Below, piece by piece: positions 7,561-16,656 of a DNA stretch of 64,000 nucleotides. Below the pieces are notes generated by a model. It worked only from the letters and a program-made list of their open reading frames with translations, did no database searches and was not told where the DNA came from. A program made the translations under genes and the position numbers. Location: assembly GCA_964410625.1 (NCBI GenBank), contig CAYPHY010000005.1:186001-250000 (forward strand), in the 5' to 3' direction. This DNA comes from CAYPHY01 sp964410625 (GTDB taxonomy: Bacteria; Chloroflexota; Anaerolineae; Promineifilales; Promineifilaceae). The stretch's first letter is position 1, and the number at the start of each line of letters is the position of its first letter.

Positions 7561-8670
7561 ATGCTAAGCAAGACGTCTGTCTGGCGTTATTTTGATTTGT
7601 GGTTGCTGGCGGCCGTGCTGTTGCTAACGGCCTATGGCGTGCTGATGATCCGCAGCGCGGTGACCGGCGCGCCCGCTTTTGAAAGCTATCCCAGCGACCA
7701 GATTCAATGGGCGGTGATCGGCCTGGTAATCATGCTCTTTCTGGCGGCCGTAGATTACCGCATCCTCACCTCCGCCCACTGGTATATCTATGCCGGGTTG
7801 GTGGCGCTGCTCGTCTTTGTCGTCGTTGGTGGGCAGATCAACAATGACGCCCGTCGCTGGATTCAGGTGACGAGTACGATCCAGATTCAGCCGTCAGAGT
7901 TCGGCCGTATATTCATCGCCGTCACCTTTGCCCAATTTTTAGCCAACCGGCGGCAATTAATGGGGCAGTTTTCCAACACCTTGCTGACGCTGCTGTACTT
8001 TGGTGTGCCGGTGGGGTTGATTTTTATCCAGCCTAACCTGGGGATGACCATCCTCTTCATGTTCATCTGGTTTGTGATGATGTGGTTGGCCGGTTTGCCA
8101 GTGCGCCACTTTGTGGTGCTGATTTTGGGCGGGTCGGCCGTTTTGCTGTCTGTTTTCCCCTTTCTGGCTGACTACCAGCGCGGCCGGATCACCACCTTCC
8201 TTTTCCCCGAAGCGGCCAACGAAGCAGACCTGTTCAACATCATCCAGGCGGAAATCAGCGTTGGCTCCGGCGGCCTGTGGGGCAAAGGGTATTTGCAAGG
8301 GACGCAAAGCCAGCTTGGTTTCTTGCGCGTCCAGCACACCGACTTTATTTTTTCGATGATCACTGAGGAAATGGGGCTGATCTTCGGCTCGTTGGTGGTC
8401 ATTAGTCTATTGGGGTTTATTCTCTGGCGCATTATGCGGGCGGCCGTGGTCAGTCCTGATCCGGCGGGGAAGCTGATTTGTGCGGGGATTGCGGCCGTGC
8501 TTTTCTTCCAGATCGTCGTTAGCGTCGGCATGAACGTCCGCCTGCTACCGGTGACCGGTCTGACGCTGCCTTTCGTCAGCTACGGCGGTAGCTCCCTGGT
8601 CACGCTCTTTATGGGTATCGGCATCGTCCAATCCGTCCTCATGCGCCAACGCAAGCAGGAATTTGGTTAA
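7561..8670 (+). CDS. rodA: Peptidoglycan glycosyltransferase RodA/FtsW (SEDS family)
   Basis: A 369-residue polytopic membrane protein with about ten hydrophobic helices. SEDS signatures are present: ARRWIQV followed by IQPSEFGRI (about residues 98-120), IQPNLGM (about 156), the large-loop sequence GLWGKGYLQGTQSQLGFLRVQHTDFIFS and the C-terminal LPFVSYGGSSL. SEDS proteins polymerise lipid II glycan strands with a class B PBP. RodA is preferred to FtsW because of its position after min genes and its short length, but the sequence alone does not settle it. Confidence 0.88.
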   Translation: MLSKTSVWRYFDLWLLAAVLLLTAYGVLMIRSAVTGAPAFESYPSDQIQWAVIGLVIMLFLAAVDYRILTSAHWYIYAGLVALLVFVVVGGQINNDARRWIQVTSTIQIQPSEFGRIFIAVTFAQFLANRRQLMGQFSNTLLTLLYFGVPVGLIFIQPNLGMTILFMFIWFVMMWLAGLPVRHFVVLILGGSAVLLSVFPFLADYQRGRITTFLFPEAANEADLFNIIQAEISVGSGGLWGKGYLQGTQSQLGFLRVQHTDFIFSMITEEMGLIFGSLVVISLLGFILWRIMRAAVVSPDPAGKLICAGIAAVLFFQIVVSVGMNVRLLPVTGLTLPFVSYGGSSLVTLFMGIGIVQSVLMRQRKQEFG

Positions 8671-8672
8671 TC

Positions 8673-8768
8673 GAGTGGCAGGTGGCAAGTAGCAAGTTGC
8701 AGGTAGCAAGTAGCCGACTAAACAAAACTGCTCACCTGCCACGTGCGACATGCCACTTGCCACATATG
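8673..8768. repeat. GTGGCAAGTGGCAGG-family repeat
   Basis: Tandem GGCAGGTGGCAAGTAGCAAG words are followed by the complementary CACGTGCGACATGCCACTTGCCAC arm, filling the rodA-gltX gap. Part of the same word is at 4470-4500, where it provides the hydrolase stop codon. Confidence 0.65.
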
Positions 8769-8808
8769 ACCGCTTACCATTTACTGATTACCGTTTACCG
8801 ATTTGACC

Positions 8809-10314
8809 ATGACAGTACGAGTCCGTTTCGCTCCCAGCCCTACCGGTATGCTCCATATCGGTGGTGCGCGCACTGCGCTTTATAATTGGATGTTTGCCCG
8901 CAAGCATGGGGGGCAGTTTGTTTTGCGCATCGAGGACACCGATCAAAAGCGCACCACGCCTCGTGCTGTTGAGGTGATCATGGAAGGGTTGCGCTGGTTG
9001 GGGCTTGATTGGGACGAAGGGCCGGATATTGGCGGGCCATATGGCCCCTATGTGCAGACGCAACGCTCTGATCTCTACCGCCAGTGGGCCAATTGGCTGC
9101 TTGAACACGGTCATGTCTACAAATGCTTCTGTACCCAGGAAGAGCTGGAAGCCCGCCGCAAGGCACAAGAGGCGTCCAGGCAAGGTTGGGGCTATGATCG
9201 CCGTTGTCGCTATCTGTCCCCTGAAGAAGTGGCGGAACGAGAAGCGGCCGGACTAACCTATACCCTGCGCTTCAAAGCTCCCCTGGAAGGGCAGACCGTT
9301 GTCCACGATGTGATTCGCGGCGACATCACTTTCCCCAACCAGCAATTGGACGACCAGATCCTGCTCAAATCTGATGGGCTACCAACCTACCATCTCGCCA
9401 ATGTAGTGGATGACCACTTTATGCAGATCACCCACATTCTACGCGCCGATGAATGGTTGAGCAGTGCGCCGTTGCACATCAACCTCTATGCCGCCTTTGG
9501 TTGGGAGCCACCCGTCTATGCCCATTTGCCGGTGGTGTTGAATCCTAGCGGCCGTGGCAAACTCAGCAAGCGCACCCAGGCCTTCGACGATCAAGGGCAT
9601 GAGATACTCGTGCGCGTGGAGGAGTTCCAGCAAGTGGGCTATTTGCCGGAAGCAGTGAACAACTTCCTGGCTAATGTTGGCTGGTCGTTTGGCGAAGACC
9701 GCGAAATCTTCACCATCGAGGAGGCCATCCCACGCTTCACGCTGGAGGCCATTAACCCCGCCCCCTCGCGCCTGCCCTATGACAAGCTCGATTGGCTCAA
9801 TGGGCAGTATATCCAGGAGATGGAACCGCTAGAGCTGGCGAAGGCGGTCAAACAGTTCCTCGACGCGGCCGGTAATGAGGTCAACGCCGATGCGCTCCTG
9901 GCCGTGATGCCCGCGATGCGCGTGCGAATGAAGCGGCTGTCCGAAGCGGTGGACTTCTTACGCTTCCTCTTTGAGGAGGTGCCGCTAGAGCTAACGGCCG
10001 ACAACCTGACCCACAAACAACTACCCCGCGAAGCCGCCCACGCCGCCATGCAAGAGACGCGTGATTTTCTGGCGGCCGTCCAGCCCTATACCCTGGAGAC
10101 GATTAGCGAAGGATTAAGCGACATCGCCACACGCCACACGCTCAACGGCAAAGCTGGCCCCTTCCTCGGCGTGCTGCGTCTGGCAATGACCGGCCAGCAA
10201 GTCTCGCCACCCGTCTTTGAATCCATCCTCGCCCTCGGCCGCGGCCGTTCGTTGGCTCGGCTGGATGAGGTATTGAACTTATTTGAAGAAGAGACTGAGA
10301 GAATAGGAGACTAA
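8809..10314 (+). CDS. gltX: Glutamyl-tRNA synthetase
   Basis: A 501-residue class I aminoacyl-tRNA synthetase. The HIGH-equivalent HIGG is at residues 16-19 (RFAPSPTGMLHIGGARTALYN in two pieces) and the KMSKS-equivalent KLSKRT is near residue 250. The C-terminal helical anticodon domain is present. A CFCTQEEL segment lies in the insertion domain. The ATG at 8809 is chosen over a TTG at 8803. Because glnS is the next gene, this enzyme is expected to be a discriminating GluRS. The final residues (ETERIGD) and stop TAA are encoded by a GAGACTGAGAGAATAGGAGACTAA repeat unit. Confidence 0.96.
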   Translation: MTVRVRFAPSPTGMLHIGGARTALYNWMFARKHGGQFVLRIEDTDQKRTTPRAVEVIMEGLRWLGLDWDEGPDIGGPYGPYVQTQRSDLYRQWANWLLEHGHVYKCFCTQEELEARRKAQEASRQGWGYDRRCRYLSPEEVAEREAAGLTYTLRFKAPLEGQTVVHDVIRGDITFPNQQLDDQILLKSDGLPTYHLANVVDDHFMQITHILRADEWLSSAPLHINLYAAFGWEPPVYAHLPVVLNPSGRGKLSKRTQAFDDQGHEILVRVEEFQQVGYLPEAVNNFLANVGWSFGEDREIFTIEEAIPRFTLEAINPAPSRLPYDKLDWLNGQYIQEMEPLELAKAVKQFLDAAGNEVNADALLAVMPAMRVRMKRLSEAVDFLRFLFEEVPLELTADNLTHKQLPREAAHAAMQETRDFLAAVQPYTLETISEGLSDIATRHTLNGKAGPFLGVLRLAMTGQQVSPPVFESILALGRGRSLARLDEVLNLFEEETERIGD

Positions 10315-10372
10315 GAGACTGAGAGATTGGGAGACTTGAATCTCTCAGTCTCCCAGTCTCCTGGTCTCTACT
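10287..10372. repeat. GAGACT-family repeat overlapping the gltX 3' end
   Basis: GAGACTGAGAG words start within the last codons of gltX and continue past its stop to a complementary arm (CTCTCAGTCTCCCAGTCTCC) before glnS. The arms can form a hairpin in the 65-bp gltX-glnS gap. Confidence 0.75.
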
Positions 10373-10379
10373 AGACCTT

Positions 10380-12041
10380 ATGAACAACGACAAACCCTCC
10401 AACTTCATCCGCACCATCATTGATGAGCATCTGGCAAGCGGCCGATTCGACCGCGTGCATACCCGCTTCCCTCCCGAACCCAATGGCTACCTCCATATCG
10501 GCCATGCCAAGGCGATCAACATCAGCTACGGCATCGCCCAAGATTACGGCGGAAAATTCAACCTGCGCTTTGACGACACCAACCCGGCCAAAGAGGAGCA
10601 GGAGTATATTGATTCGATCATCGAGGATATTCACTGGCTCGGTGCGGATTGGGAGGACCGTCTCTTTTACGCCTCTGACTATTTTGAGCAGCTTTATGAA
10701 TGGGCCGAGCAGTTGGTGAAGGATGGCAAGGCCTATGTAGATGACCTCAGCGCCGAGGAAATCCGCCAATATCGCGGCACGCTGACCGAACCCGGCCGCA
10801 ACAGCCCATACCGTGACCGTTCCGTCGAAGAAAATCTCGACCTGTTGCGCCGGATGCGTGCCGGTGAGTTTGAACCCGGCTCGCGCGTGTTGCGGGCAAA
10901 GATTGACATGGCCTCGCCCAATATTGTGATGCGCGATCCAGTGATGTATCGCATCCTCAACCAAAGCCACCCGCGCACCGGCGACGAATGGTGCATCTAC
11001 CCCACCTACGATTGGGCGCATGGTCAATCTGACTCCATCGAAGGCATTACCCACTCCCTTTGTACGCTGGAGTTTGAGAATAATCGGCCGCTCTACGACT
11101 GGTTCCTCGACCAGCTTGGCATCTACCACCCGCAGCAAATCGAATTTGCCCGTGGCGTGTTGACCTACACCCTGACCAGCAAGCGCAAACTGCTGCGCTT
11201 GGTCAATGAAGGCTATGTCAATGGTTGGGATGATCCCCGTATGCCCACCCTGCGCGGCCTGCGCCGTCGTGGCTTTCGCCCGGAAGCGATCCGCAACTTC
11301 TGGGAGAAGATGGGCGTTTCCAAGGCCAACAGCCTGATTGGCTGGGAAGTCCTCGAAGACGCGATTCGCGAAGACCTCAATCTCTATGCCCCCCGCGCCA
11401 TGGCCGTCCTCGACCCTGTGCGGGTGGTCATTGAGAACTACCCCGAAGATATGGTCGAGGAGTTTGAAGTTTCCAATTATCCGCAGGACAAAAGCCGCAC
11501 GGAATCGCGCATCGTCCCCTTCTCCCGCGAACTGTACATCGAGCGTGAGGACTTTGCGGAGGACCCACCGCCGAAATACTTCCGCCTCGCCCCCGGCCGC
11601 GAAGTACGCCTGATGAACGCCTACTACGTCACCTGCACCGATGTGGTCAAGGACGACTCCGGCAACATCAGCGAAATCCGCTGCACCTACGACCCCGAAT
11701 CACGCGGCGGGCAGACGGCCGACAAACGCAAGGTGAAAGGGACGATCCATTGGGTCTCGGCCGCTCACGCGCTGACGGCCGAAGTCCGCCTCTACGACCG
11801 CCTCTTCGCCACGCCTGATCCTAATGAGGGGGATGACTTCATCGCCAATCTCAATTCCGATTCGTTGAAGGTAGTACAGGGGTATGTCGAGCCGAGCCTG
11901 GAGACGGCCGGACCCGGCGAGCACTTCCAGTTTGTCCGTGATGGCTACTTTACGGTGGATTTAGATTCGCGGCCGGATGCCCTCGTCTTCAACCGCACGG
12001 TAACGTTGCGGGATAGTTGGTCGAAGGCACAAGGATCGTAG
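10380..12041 (+). CDS. glnS: Glutaminyl-tRNA synthetase
   Basis: A 553-residue class I synthetase. FPPEPNGYLHIGHAKA places HIGH at residues 39-42. RFDDTNP and then DWAHGQSDSIEGITHSLCTLEF follow. The KMSKS equivalent is TSKRKLL near residue 266. Two C-terminal beta-barrel anticodon domains follow, with VHWVSA-like TIHWVSAAHA. It charges tRNA-Gln directly. It sits 65 bp after gltX and is probably co-transcribed. Bacterial GlnRS is generally explained by old transfer from eukaryotes. Confidence 0.96.
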   Translation: MNNDKPSNFIRTIIDEHLASGRFDRVHTRFPPEPNGYLHIGHAKAINISYGIAQDYGGKFNLRFDDTNPAKEEQEYIDSIIEDIHWLGADWEDRLFYASDYFEQLYEWAEQLVKDGKAYVDDLSAEEIRQYRGTLTEPGRNSPYRDRSVEENLDLLRRMRAGEFEPGSRVLRAKIDMASPNIVMRDPVMYRILNQSHPRTGDEWCIYPTYDWAHGQSDSIEGITHSLCTLEFENNRPLYDWFLDQLGIYHPQQIEFARGVLTYTLTSKRKLLRLVNEGYVNGWDDPRMPTLRGLRRRGFRPEAIRNFWEKMGVSKANSLIGWEVLEDAIREDLNLYAPRAMAVLDPVRVVIENYPEDMVEEFEVSNYPQDKSRTESRIVPFSRELYIEREDFAEDPPPKYFRLAPGREVRLMNAYYVTCTDVVKDDSGNISEIRCTYDPESRGGQTADKRKVKGTIHWVSAAHALTAEVRLYDRLFATPDPNEGDDFIANLNSDSLKVVQGYVEPSLETAGPGEHFQFVRDGYFTVDLDSRPDALVFNRTVTLRDSWSKAQGS

Positions 12042-12048
12042 GAGGAGT

Positions 12049-12348
12049 CTACACGCCTACAACTTCAAGCCGTTCAATCTCATCGGCATTGAAAGTCTTT
12101 CGTGCTTGCCAGAGATCATAATTGCTCTGCATCGCCAGCCAGCTTTCTGGCGACCTGCCTAACGCTTTGGACAGGCGCAGGGCCATTTCCGGTGTGACGC
12201 TGCTCTTTCCGTTGATCAGGCGTGTAAAGGTAGACGGAGACACCTTTAGTCTGGCAGCGACTGCGCGGGAACTAATCTCCAGCGGTTCAAGATATACTTC
12301 GCGGATGAATTCTCCCGGATGGGGTGGATCATACATAGCCATAAGCAT
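12049..12348 (-). CDS. higA: HigA-family antitoxin / HTH protein without an adjacent HigB
   Basis: A 99-residue protein with the HigA signature PPHPGEFIREVYLEPLEIS, then an HTH (VAARLKVSPSTFTRLINGKSSVTPEMALRLSKAL) and SPESWLAMQSNYDLWQA. HigA antitoxins bind their own operator and neutralise the RelE-fold RNase HigB, whose gene normally lies just upstream. Here the 50 bp upstream hold no such gene and the next gene encodes a CBS-domain protein. Start at 12348, with in-frame ATGs at 12342 and 12336 as alternatives. It is convergent with glnS, 7 bp apart. Confidence 0.8.
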   Translation of the reverse strand: MLMAMYDPPHPGEFIREVYLEPLEISSRAVAARLKVSPSTFTRLINGKSSVTPEMALRLSKALGRSPESWLAMQSNYDLWQARKTFNADEIERLEVVGV

Positions 12349-12398
12349 TACAACCCGTCAAGAACGTTGCCTAGAAATTCTATGTAGACGGCAATTGA

Positions 12399-13166
12399 TT
12401 ACAGCAAATCAAAAGATGTGAGTATTCCAACGAGAAGATTATGCTTATCAAGTACCAATAGTGGCTTGCCTTGAAAAGTCGAGATGACATCTTTCACGGC
12501 AGTAGTAGCCTGTACACATGTAGCCGCTTCGATCTCTAATTCAGCTTTGATAGCGTCATTAACAGTTTTCGCCAAGCGTTTGTTGCGCTCGTTATTTGAC
12601 TTCGCTGAACGGAGGTACTTTGCAACGTGGTAATCGCCAATCAGATGCCAGTCTCCGCTTTGTGTTTCGGTCAATTGAACAGGCAAGTATGAAAACGAGT
12701 TTGCCAACATTTGTTGACGAACGAAACTTATTGGCTGCCACAGTGAAGCACATACTGGTTCTCGAACCATATAGTCGGAAACTATATTAAGCTCGCTCAT
12801 AAAAGCGTCCTCCAAAACCAGAACTAGCTGGATAGCATGATAGGTCAAATGGCGTGCAAATGCGCCTTGATGTACGGCATCATTGCGTGCAACCTTCACT
12901 GAGTCATACAACTCAGAAAATGGTGAATGCCATGTCCTATGTAAACCAGGAATGTTTGTAGATAACCAGGACTGGTTGGCTAGTTCCTCTATCTTATCTT
13001 TGTAGGGTCCTAGTCCGAGTTTTCCTTTGACACCACCTTGCGTTGTAAAAAAGCCGAGTCCTTCTAGGACAAACACTATCTCCTGAAAAGCCTCAGCATC
13101 GCGTAGTGCAACTGCCCTTGCTTTTCGCAACCGGTTGAGAAAATAAACAGCAGCTTCAGGATCCAT
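12399..13166 (-). CDS. CBS-domain-like protein downstream of xisHI
   Basis: A 255-residue protein from ATG 13166 (MDPEAAVYFL). The N-terminal two thirds are helical with no recognised family; VARNDAVHQGAFARHL resembles a HEPN-like or abortive-infection-like helical region, but weakly. The C-terminal third (about residues 160-255) reads like a CBS pair: YLPVQL near the start, then AATCVQATTAVKDVISTFQGKPLLVLDKHNLLVGILTSFDLL described in pieces. CBS modules bind adenine nucleotides. It follows xisI by 34 bp on the same strand and may act with XisH/XisI. The function is unknown. Confidence 0.6.
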   Translation of the reverse strand: MDPEAAVYFLNRLRKARAVALRDAEAFQEIVFVLEGLGFFTTQGGVKGKLGLGPYKDKIEELANQSWLSTNIPGLHRTWHSPFSELYDSVKVARNDAVHQGAFARHLTYHAIQLVLVLEDAFMSELNIVSDYMVREPVCASLWQPISFVRQQMLANSFSYLPVQLTETQSGDWHLIGDYHVAKYLRSAKSNNERNKRLAKTVNDAIKAELEIEAATCVQATTAVKDVISTFQGKPLLVLDKHNLLVGILTSFDLL

Positions 13167-13200
13167 AATGATTGATGTCGCGCTCGATCTGATATTCTTC

Positions 13201-13536
13201 TCAAGCGACAGCAAACTCCGTAAAACGACGTTTGGCCGGAGAATGGAAGGCCAGCACAATATCTTCCTTCGGCACACCGGCCGCTAACAACGCCGTCGCC
13301 ACTCCCTCCTCTGTTCCATCCTCTTCAATCCATATCTTATTATTATGAAGGCGAATATGAATAATGCTTGCGTGCATACGACGGTGGCCGTCCCAACCAA
13401 CGTACATCAATTGGTAGTTGTCATGCTCGTCGTCAAACGCCAGTAATGGTTCGATTTCGCCATGGCTAGGCTTGTATTGTGCATCGTCTACGAGAATATC
13501 TTTGACTATTTGGCGATAGCGATCTAACTTATCCAT
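13201..13536 (-). CDS. xisI: XisI-family protein (fdxN element excision controlling factor)
   Basis: A 111-residue protein. MDKLDRYRQIVKDIL, YQLMYVGWDGHRRMH, HIRLHNNKIWIEEDGTEEGVA and LLAAGVPKEDIVLAFH form the full XisI signature. In heterocystous cyanobacteria XisI and XisH are needed for excision of the fdxN element. Elsewhere the pair is common without such an element, and its role is open. The start overlaps the xisH stop by 13 bp, so the two are translationally coupled. Confidence 0.9.
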   Translation of the reverse strand: MDKLDRYRQIVKDILVDDAQYKPSHGEIEPLLAFDDEHDNYQLMYVGWDGHRRMHASIIHIRLHNNKIWIEEDGTEEGVATALLAAGVPKEDIVLAFHSPAKRRFTEFAVA

Positions 13537-13940
13537 TTTTCTATCTGCTCCTTTACCACGTCAACGACAACTACTTTGATCTGGTAATCTTCCAAAATGA
13601 CCTGACCGGAAATATCCAAGAAAAGTATGTCAAAGGCTTCCTGATCAATAGCCATAAACAAAGCACGTTCAGGTTCCTTTCTGGAAAGCCAGCTTTTATA
13701 AATCGCATACTGACCGACTGCGCGTTCCAGATCACTTACCTTTGAAAGACCAACAAAACTCTTAATCTCAACAGCAATTTGCTGACCTTGTTTTTCGGCC
13801 GCCACCAACGGCTCTGCCCCTAAATCAACATAGACACGCCGGATACCAAATGCAATCGTAAAGGGATCGTGCGTGATTTTCCACCCATCTTTGATAAGCG
13901 CTTTTTTAACCGTTTGATGTAGTAAATCGCGTGCAGGCAT
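13524..13940 (-). CDS. xisH: XisH-family protein, PD-(D/E)XK-like fold
   Basis: A 138-residue protein. It has MPARDLLHQTVKKALIKDGW at the N-terminus and YVDLGAEPLVAAEKQGQQIAVEIKSF in the middle. An aspartate (D37-like in VDLGA), a downstream E and EIK form a PD-(D/E)XK-type nuclease core as proposed for XisH. It overlaps xisI. No integrase, recombinase or fdxN-like element is seen nearby, so the excision role known from Anabaena cannot be assumed here. Confidence 0.9.
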   Translation of the reverse strand: MPARDLLHQTVKKALIKDGWKITHDPFTIAFGIRRVYVDLGAEPLVAAEKQGQQIAVEIKSFVGLSKVSDLERAVGQYAIYKSWLSRKEPERALFMAIDQEAFDILFLDISGQVILEDYQIKVVVVDVVKEQIEKWIS

Positions 13941-14109
13941 TTGCCACCATTATACCATAACTTACAATCCTAAACGTCCTCTCAATCTCCCTGCATCGGC
14001 CGTCCTTTTGCGCTATACTACTGACAAACAGATTGACTTGCTAAAGACAACACTTAATAAATAACATCGAATTCGCAAAAATTCGCGCAATTCGTTGCAA
14101 AAAATAACT

Positions 14110-16029
14110 ATGATATCACCCGAACAAATCGAAATCGCCCTGGAGCGCATCCTCCCGCGCGTGATGAAACCCGGCCGCTATACCGGCGGAGAACTGAACC
14201 AAATCGTCAAGGATTGGAACGATGTCGGCTACAAAGTCGCCCTGGCCTTCCCCGACATCTACGACATCGGCATGTCCAACCTCGGCCTGATGATCCACTA
14301 TGACATCCTCAACCAGCACCGCAACCTGCTGGCAGAGCGCGTCTACTGTCCCTGGGACGATATGGAAGCGATCATGCGCGAGCGCGGCATTCCTCTCTTT
14401 TCACTGGAAACCAAGCATCCCATCCGCGAATTTGACATGCTCGCCATGACTCTGCCCTATGAGCAACTGTTCACCAACGCACTCAATTTGCTCGATTTGG
14501 CGGGGCTACCTGTGCGCTCGGCCGACCGCGACGAAAGCTATCCCCTCGTCGTCGCTGGCGGCCACGCCTGCTACAACCCCGAACCAATGGCCCCTTTCAT
14601 TGATGTCTTTGTCATTGGCGAAGGGGAAGAGGCGTTGTTGAAGATTATCGGTACGATGCGGGCGGCCGCCCATCTCGACCGCGAAACCCAGCTGCGCCAC
14701 ATCGCCCAAATCGAAGGCTGCTACGTCCCACGCTTTTATGATGTGGAGTATCACGAAGACGGCACCATCCGCGCCATCACCCCCAACATGCCCGAAGCAC
14801 CGCCCCGCGTCTTAAAAACCATCGTCCCCGTGATGCCCCCGCCCGTCACCAACTTCGTCGTCCCCTTTATCGAAGTCGTCCACAACCGCGCCCCGATTGA
14901 AATTATGCGCGGCTGCACGCGCGGTTGTCGCTTCTGCCATGCTGGGATGGTGACGCGGCCGGTACGCGAACGGCCGGTCGAAGAAATCCTGCAAGCGATG
15001 GAGCAAATCCTGGAGAAAACCGGCTACGAAGAAATCGCCCTCCTCTCCCTCTCCTCCAGCGACTACACCCACGTTCTTGAACTGACCGAGAAAATCGGCC
15101 AACGCTTCGGCCACCTTGGCCTCAACATCTCCCTGCCCTCGTTACGCATTGAGACCGTCTCCACCCAACTGATGGACAACCTCGGCGACAGCAAGCGCGG
15201 CGGCTTCACCCTTGCCCCCGAAGCGGCCACCGAGAAGATGCGCAACATCATCAACAAATATGTCACCCATGAGGAACTGCTGGAAACCGCCCGCGAGATT
15301 TACCGCCGCAACTGGCGCACCATCAAGCTCTACTTCATGATCGGCCACCCGCAGGAGACAATGGAAGATGTCGAAGCGATTGTAGACCTCGCCCGGCAAG
15401 TGCTCGCCGAAGGCAAACGCTTCCACGGCAACAAAGCCAGCGTCAACGTCGGCGTATCCACCTTCATCCCCAAGCCCCACACCCCCTTCCAGTGGGAGCC
15501 AATGGGCCAGATGGCCGACATCCGCGAGAAACTGGCTTATCTACAGCGCGAGTTCCGCCGCCCCGGCCTCCGCCTGCGCTGGAACGACCCCGACGAGTCC
15601 GTCTTTGAAGGCTTTCTCAGTCGCGGCGACCGGCGCATGGCCGAAGTCGTTGAAAAAGCGTGGCGCAAAGGGGCCAAGTTCGACGCCTGGATGGAGCATT
15701 ACCACCGCGAAGCCTGGGAAGAAGCCCTCGCCGAAGAAGGCTTAGAGCCGGAGTTCTACAACCATCGGCCGCGCCGCATAGACGAACTCTTCCCCTGGGA
15801 ACACATAGACGTCGCCGTGACCCGTAAATTCCTCACCCAAGACTACCTGATGAGCCAGCGCGAAGAGACACGCATAGACTGTCGCCACCAATGCTTCGCC
15901 TGCGGCATCCTCCCCAAGCTCAAAGACCTGCGCCGCGAAACCGCCCCCGAAGCCTGGGAATGTCCGCCAGTCACGCCAATCAAGGAGCGCAAGCGCCGCG
16001 ATTCGATCCCCCTCCCTGTTGTCGGATGA
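14110..16029 (+). CDS. B12-binding-domain radical SAM protein (TIGR03960-like)
   Basis: A 639-residue protein. The N-terminal part (about residues 20-200) resembles a cobalamin-binding domain, with FPDIYDIGMSNLGL, TLPYEQLFTNAL and GGHACYNPEPM. The radical SAM domain carries CTRGCRFC with cysteines at about 269, 273 and 276. The cluster-proximal CHAGM, LAPEAATEKMR and FFMIGHP-like YFMIGHPQE motifs follow. The C-terminus (about 580-620) has a further CxxxCFACG-type cysteine set. The substrate is unknown; in other genomes relatives sit beside a DUF2344 protein and rplU, neither of which is here. ATG 14110 is preferred over TTG 14095, which lies in a repeat. Confidence 0.88.
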   Translation: MISPEQIEIALERILPRVMKPGRYTGGELNQIVKDWNDVGYKVALAFPDIYDIGMSNLGLMIHYDILNQHRNLLAERVYCPWDDMEAIMRERGIPLFSLETKHPIREFDMLAMTLPYEQLFTNALNLLDLAGLPVRSADRDESYPLVVAGGHACYNPEPMAPFIDVFVIGEGEEALLKIIGTMRAAAHLDRETQLRHIAQIEGCYVPRFYDVEYHEDGTIRAITPNMPEAPPRVLKTIVPVMPPPVTNFVVPFIEVVHNRAPIEIMRGCTRGCRFCHAGMVTRPVRERPVEEILQAMEQILEKTGYEEIALLSLSSSDYTHVLELTEKIGQRFGHLGLNISLPSLRIETVSTQLMDNLGDSKRGGFTLAPEAATEKMRNIINKYVTHEELLETAREIYRRNWRTIKLYFMIGHPQETMEDVEAIVDLARQVLAEGKRFHGNKASVNVGVSTFIPKPHTPFQWEPMGQMADIREKLAYLQREFRRPGLRLRWNDPDESVFEGFLSRGDRRMAEVVEKAWRKGAKFDAWMEHYHREAWEEALAEEGLEPEFYNHRPRRIDELFPWEHIDVAVTRKFLTQDYLMSQREETRIDCRHQCFACGILPKLKDLRRETAPEAWECPPVTPIKERKRRDSIPLPVVG

Positions 16030-16127
16030 TTAAACCACGGATGATACGGGTTTTCACGGAGTTCACTGTCTAGATTTCCTGTTTATCCATTCGATCCGTA
16101 TCTATCCGTGGTTGGATTAGCGTAAAT

Positions 16128-16208
16128 CTAGTTATTACGCTCGGTCAGGCTGAACCAGTTGCCAGAGTTGTCTTTGAAGATGGCTTCGACCCCATACGAC
16201 CGTTCTTA
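16128..16208 (-). pseudogene. C-terminal relic of a VOC/glyoxalase-family gene
   Basis: Reading the minus strand to the stop at 16128-16130 gives the tail YGVEAIFKDNSGNWFSLTER, which is typical of the last strand of VOC superfamily proteins (GVEAxFxDPxGNxFxL). Upstream the frame is lost. A different frame (to about 16330) encodes DQVQFLKDKDTAIPAETNIN-like sequence that I cannot assign. No start codon or full domain remains. Confidence 0.45.
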
Positions 16209-16656
16209 TCAAGCGGCTCGTCCAGCCGCCGGTCAATCAGGCTGCGGGCGTGCCAGAGGTTGATATTAGTTTCGGCCGGGATTGCCGTATCCTTGTCTTT
16301 AAGGAATTGAACCTGATCAAGCACGTTATTTTCTCCGGTATGCCTTACTTCTGGGCAGAATCTCAACAATATCAATCACTCCAATCGCGACATCTCTCGC
16401 GACATCTCTGTCAAATAATACGCTCTAATTTCCAACCCACACACTCACGCCGCCTTGCGCCAAAACTTGCGCCAGACAACCAGCCTGAATAGGAAAATTT
16501 TGCTTATCACCCCCCTTCTCCATATGTAAAATTTTCCTATACCCTTCCTTCCCCACCGGAAAAATTTACCTACAACGCCATCCTATCATAAGTAAAATTT
16601 TCCTACAACGCCATCCTATCATAAGTAAAATTTTCCTACAGCCCCACCCCTTCATC

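Noticed and set aside
12349..12398. HigB toxin C-terminus upstream of higA
   Set aside because: The minus strand reads YIEFLGNVLDGL-stop, but the frame is closed by a stop a few codons earlier and has no HigB motif.
13974..14109. Ribosome-associated or regulatory RNA before the radical SAM gene
   Set aside because: Only a GAATTCGCAAAAATTCGCG repeat word is seen; no supporting structure or promoter.
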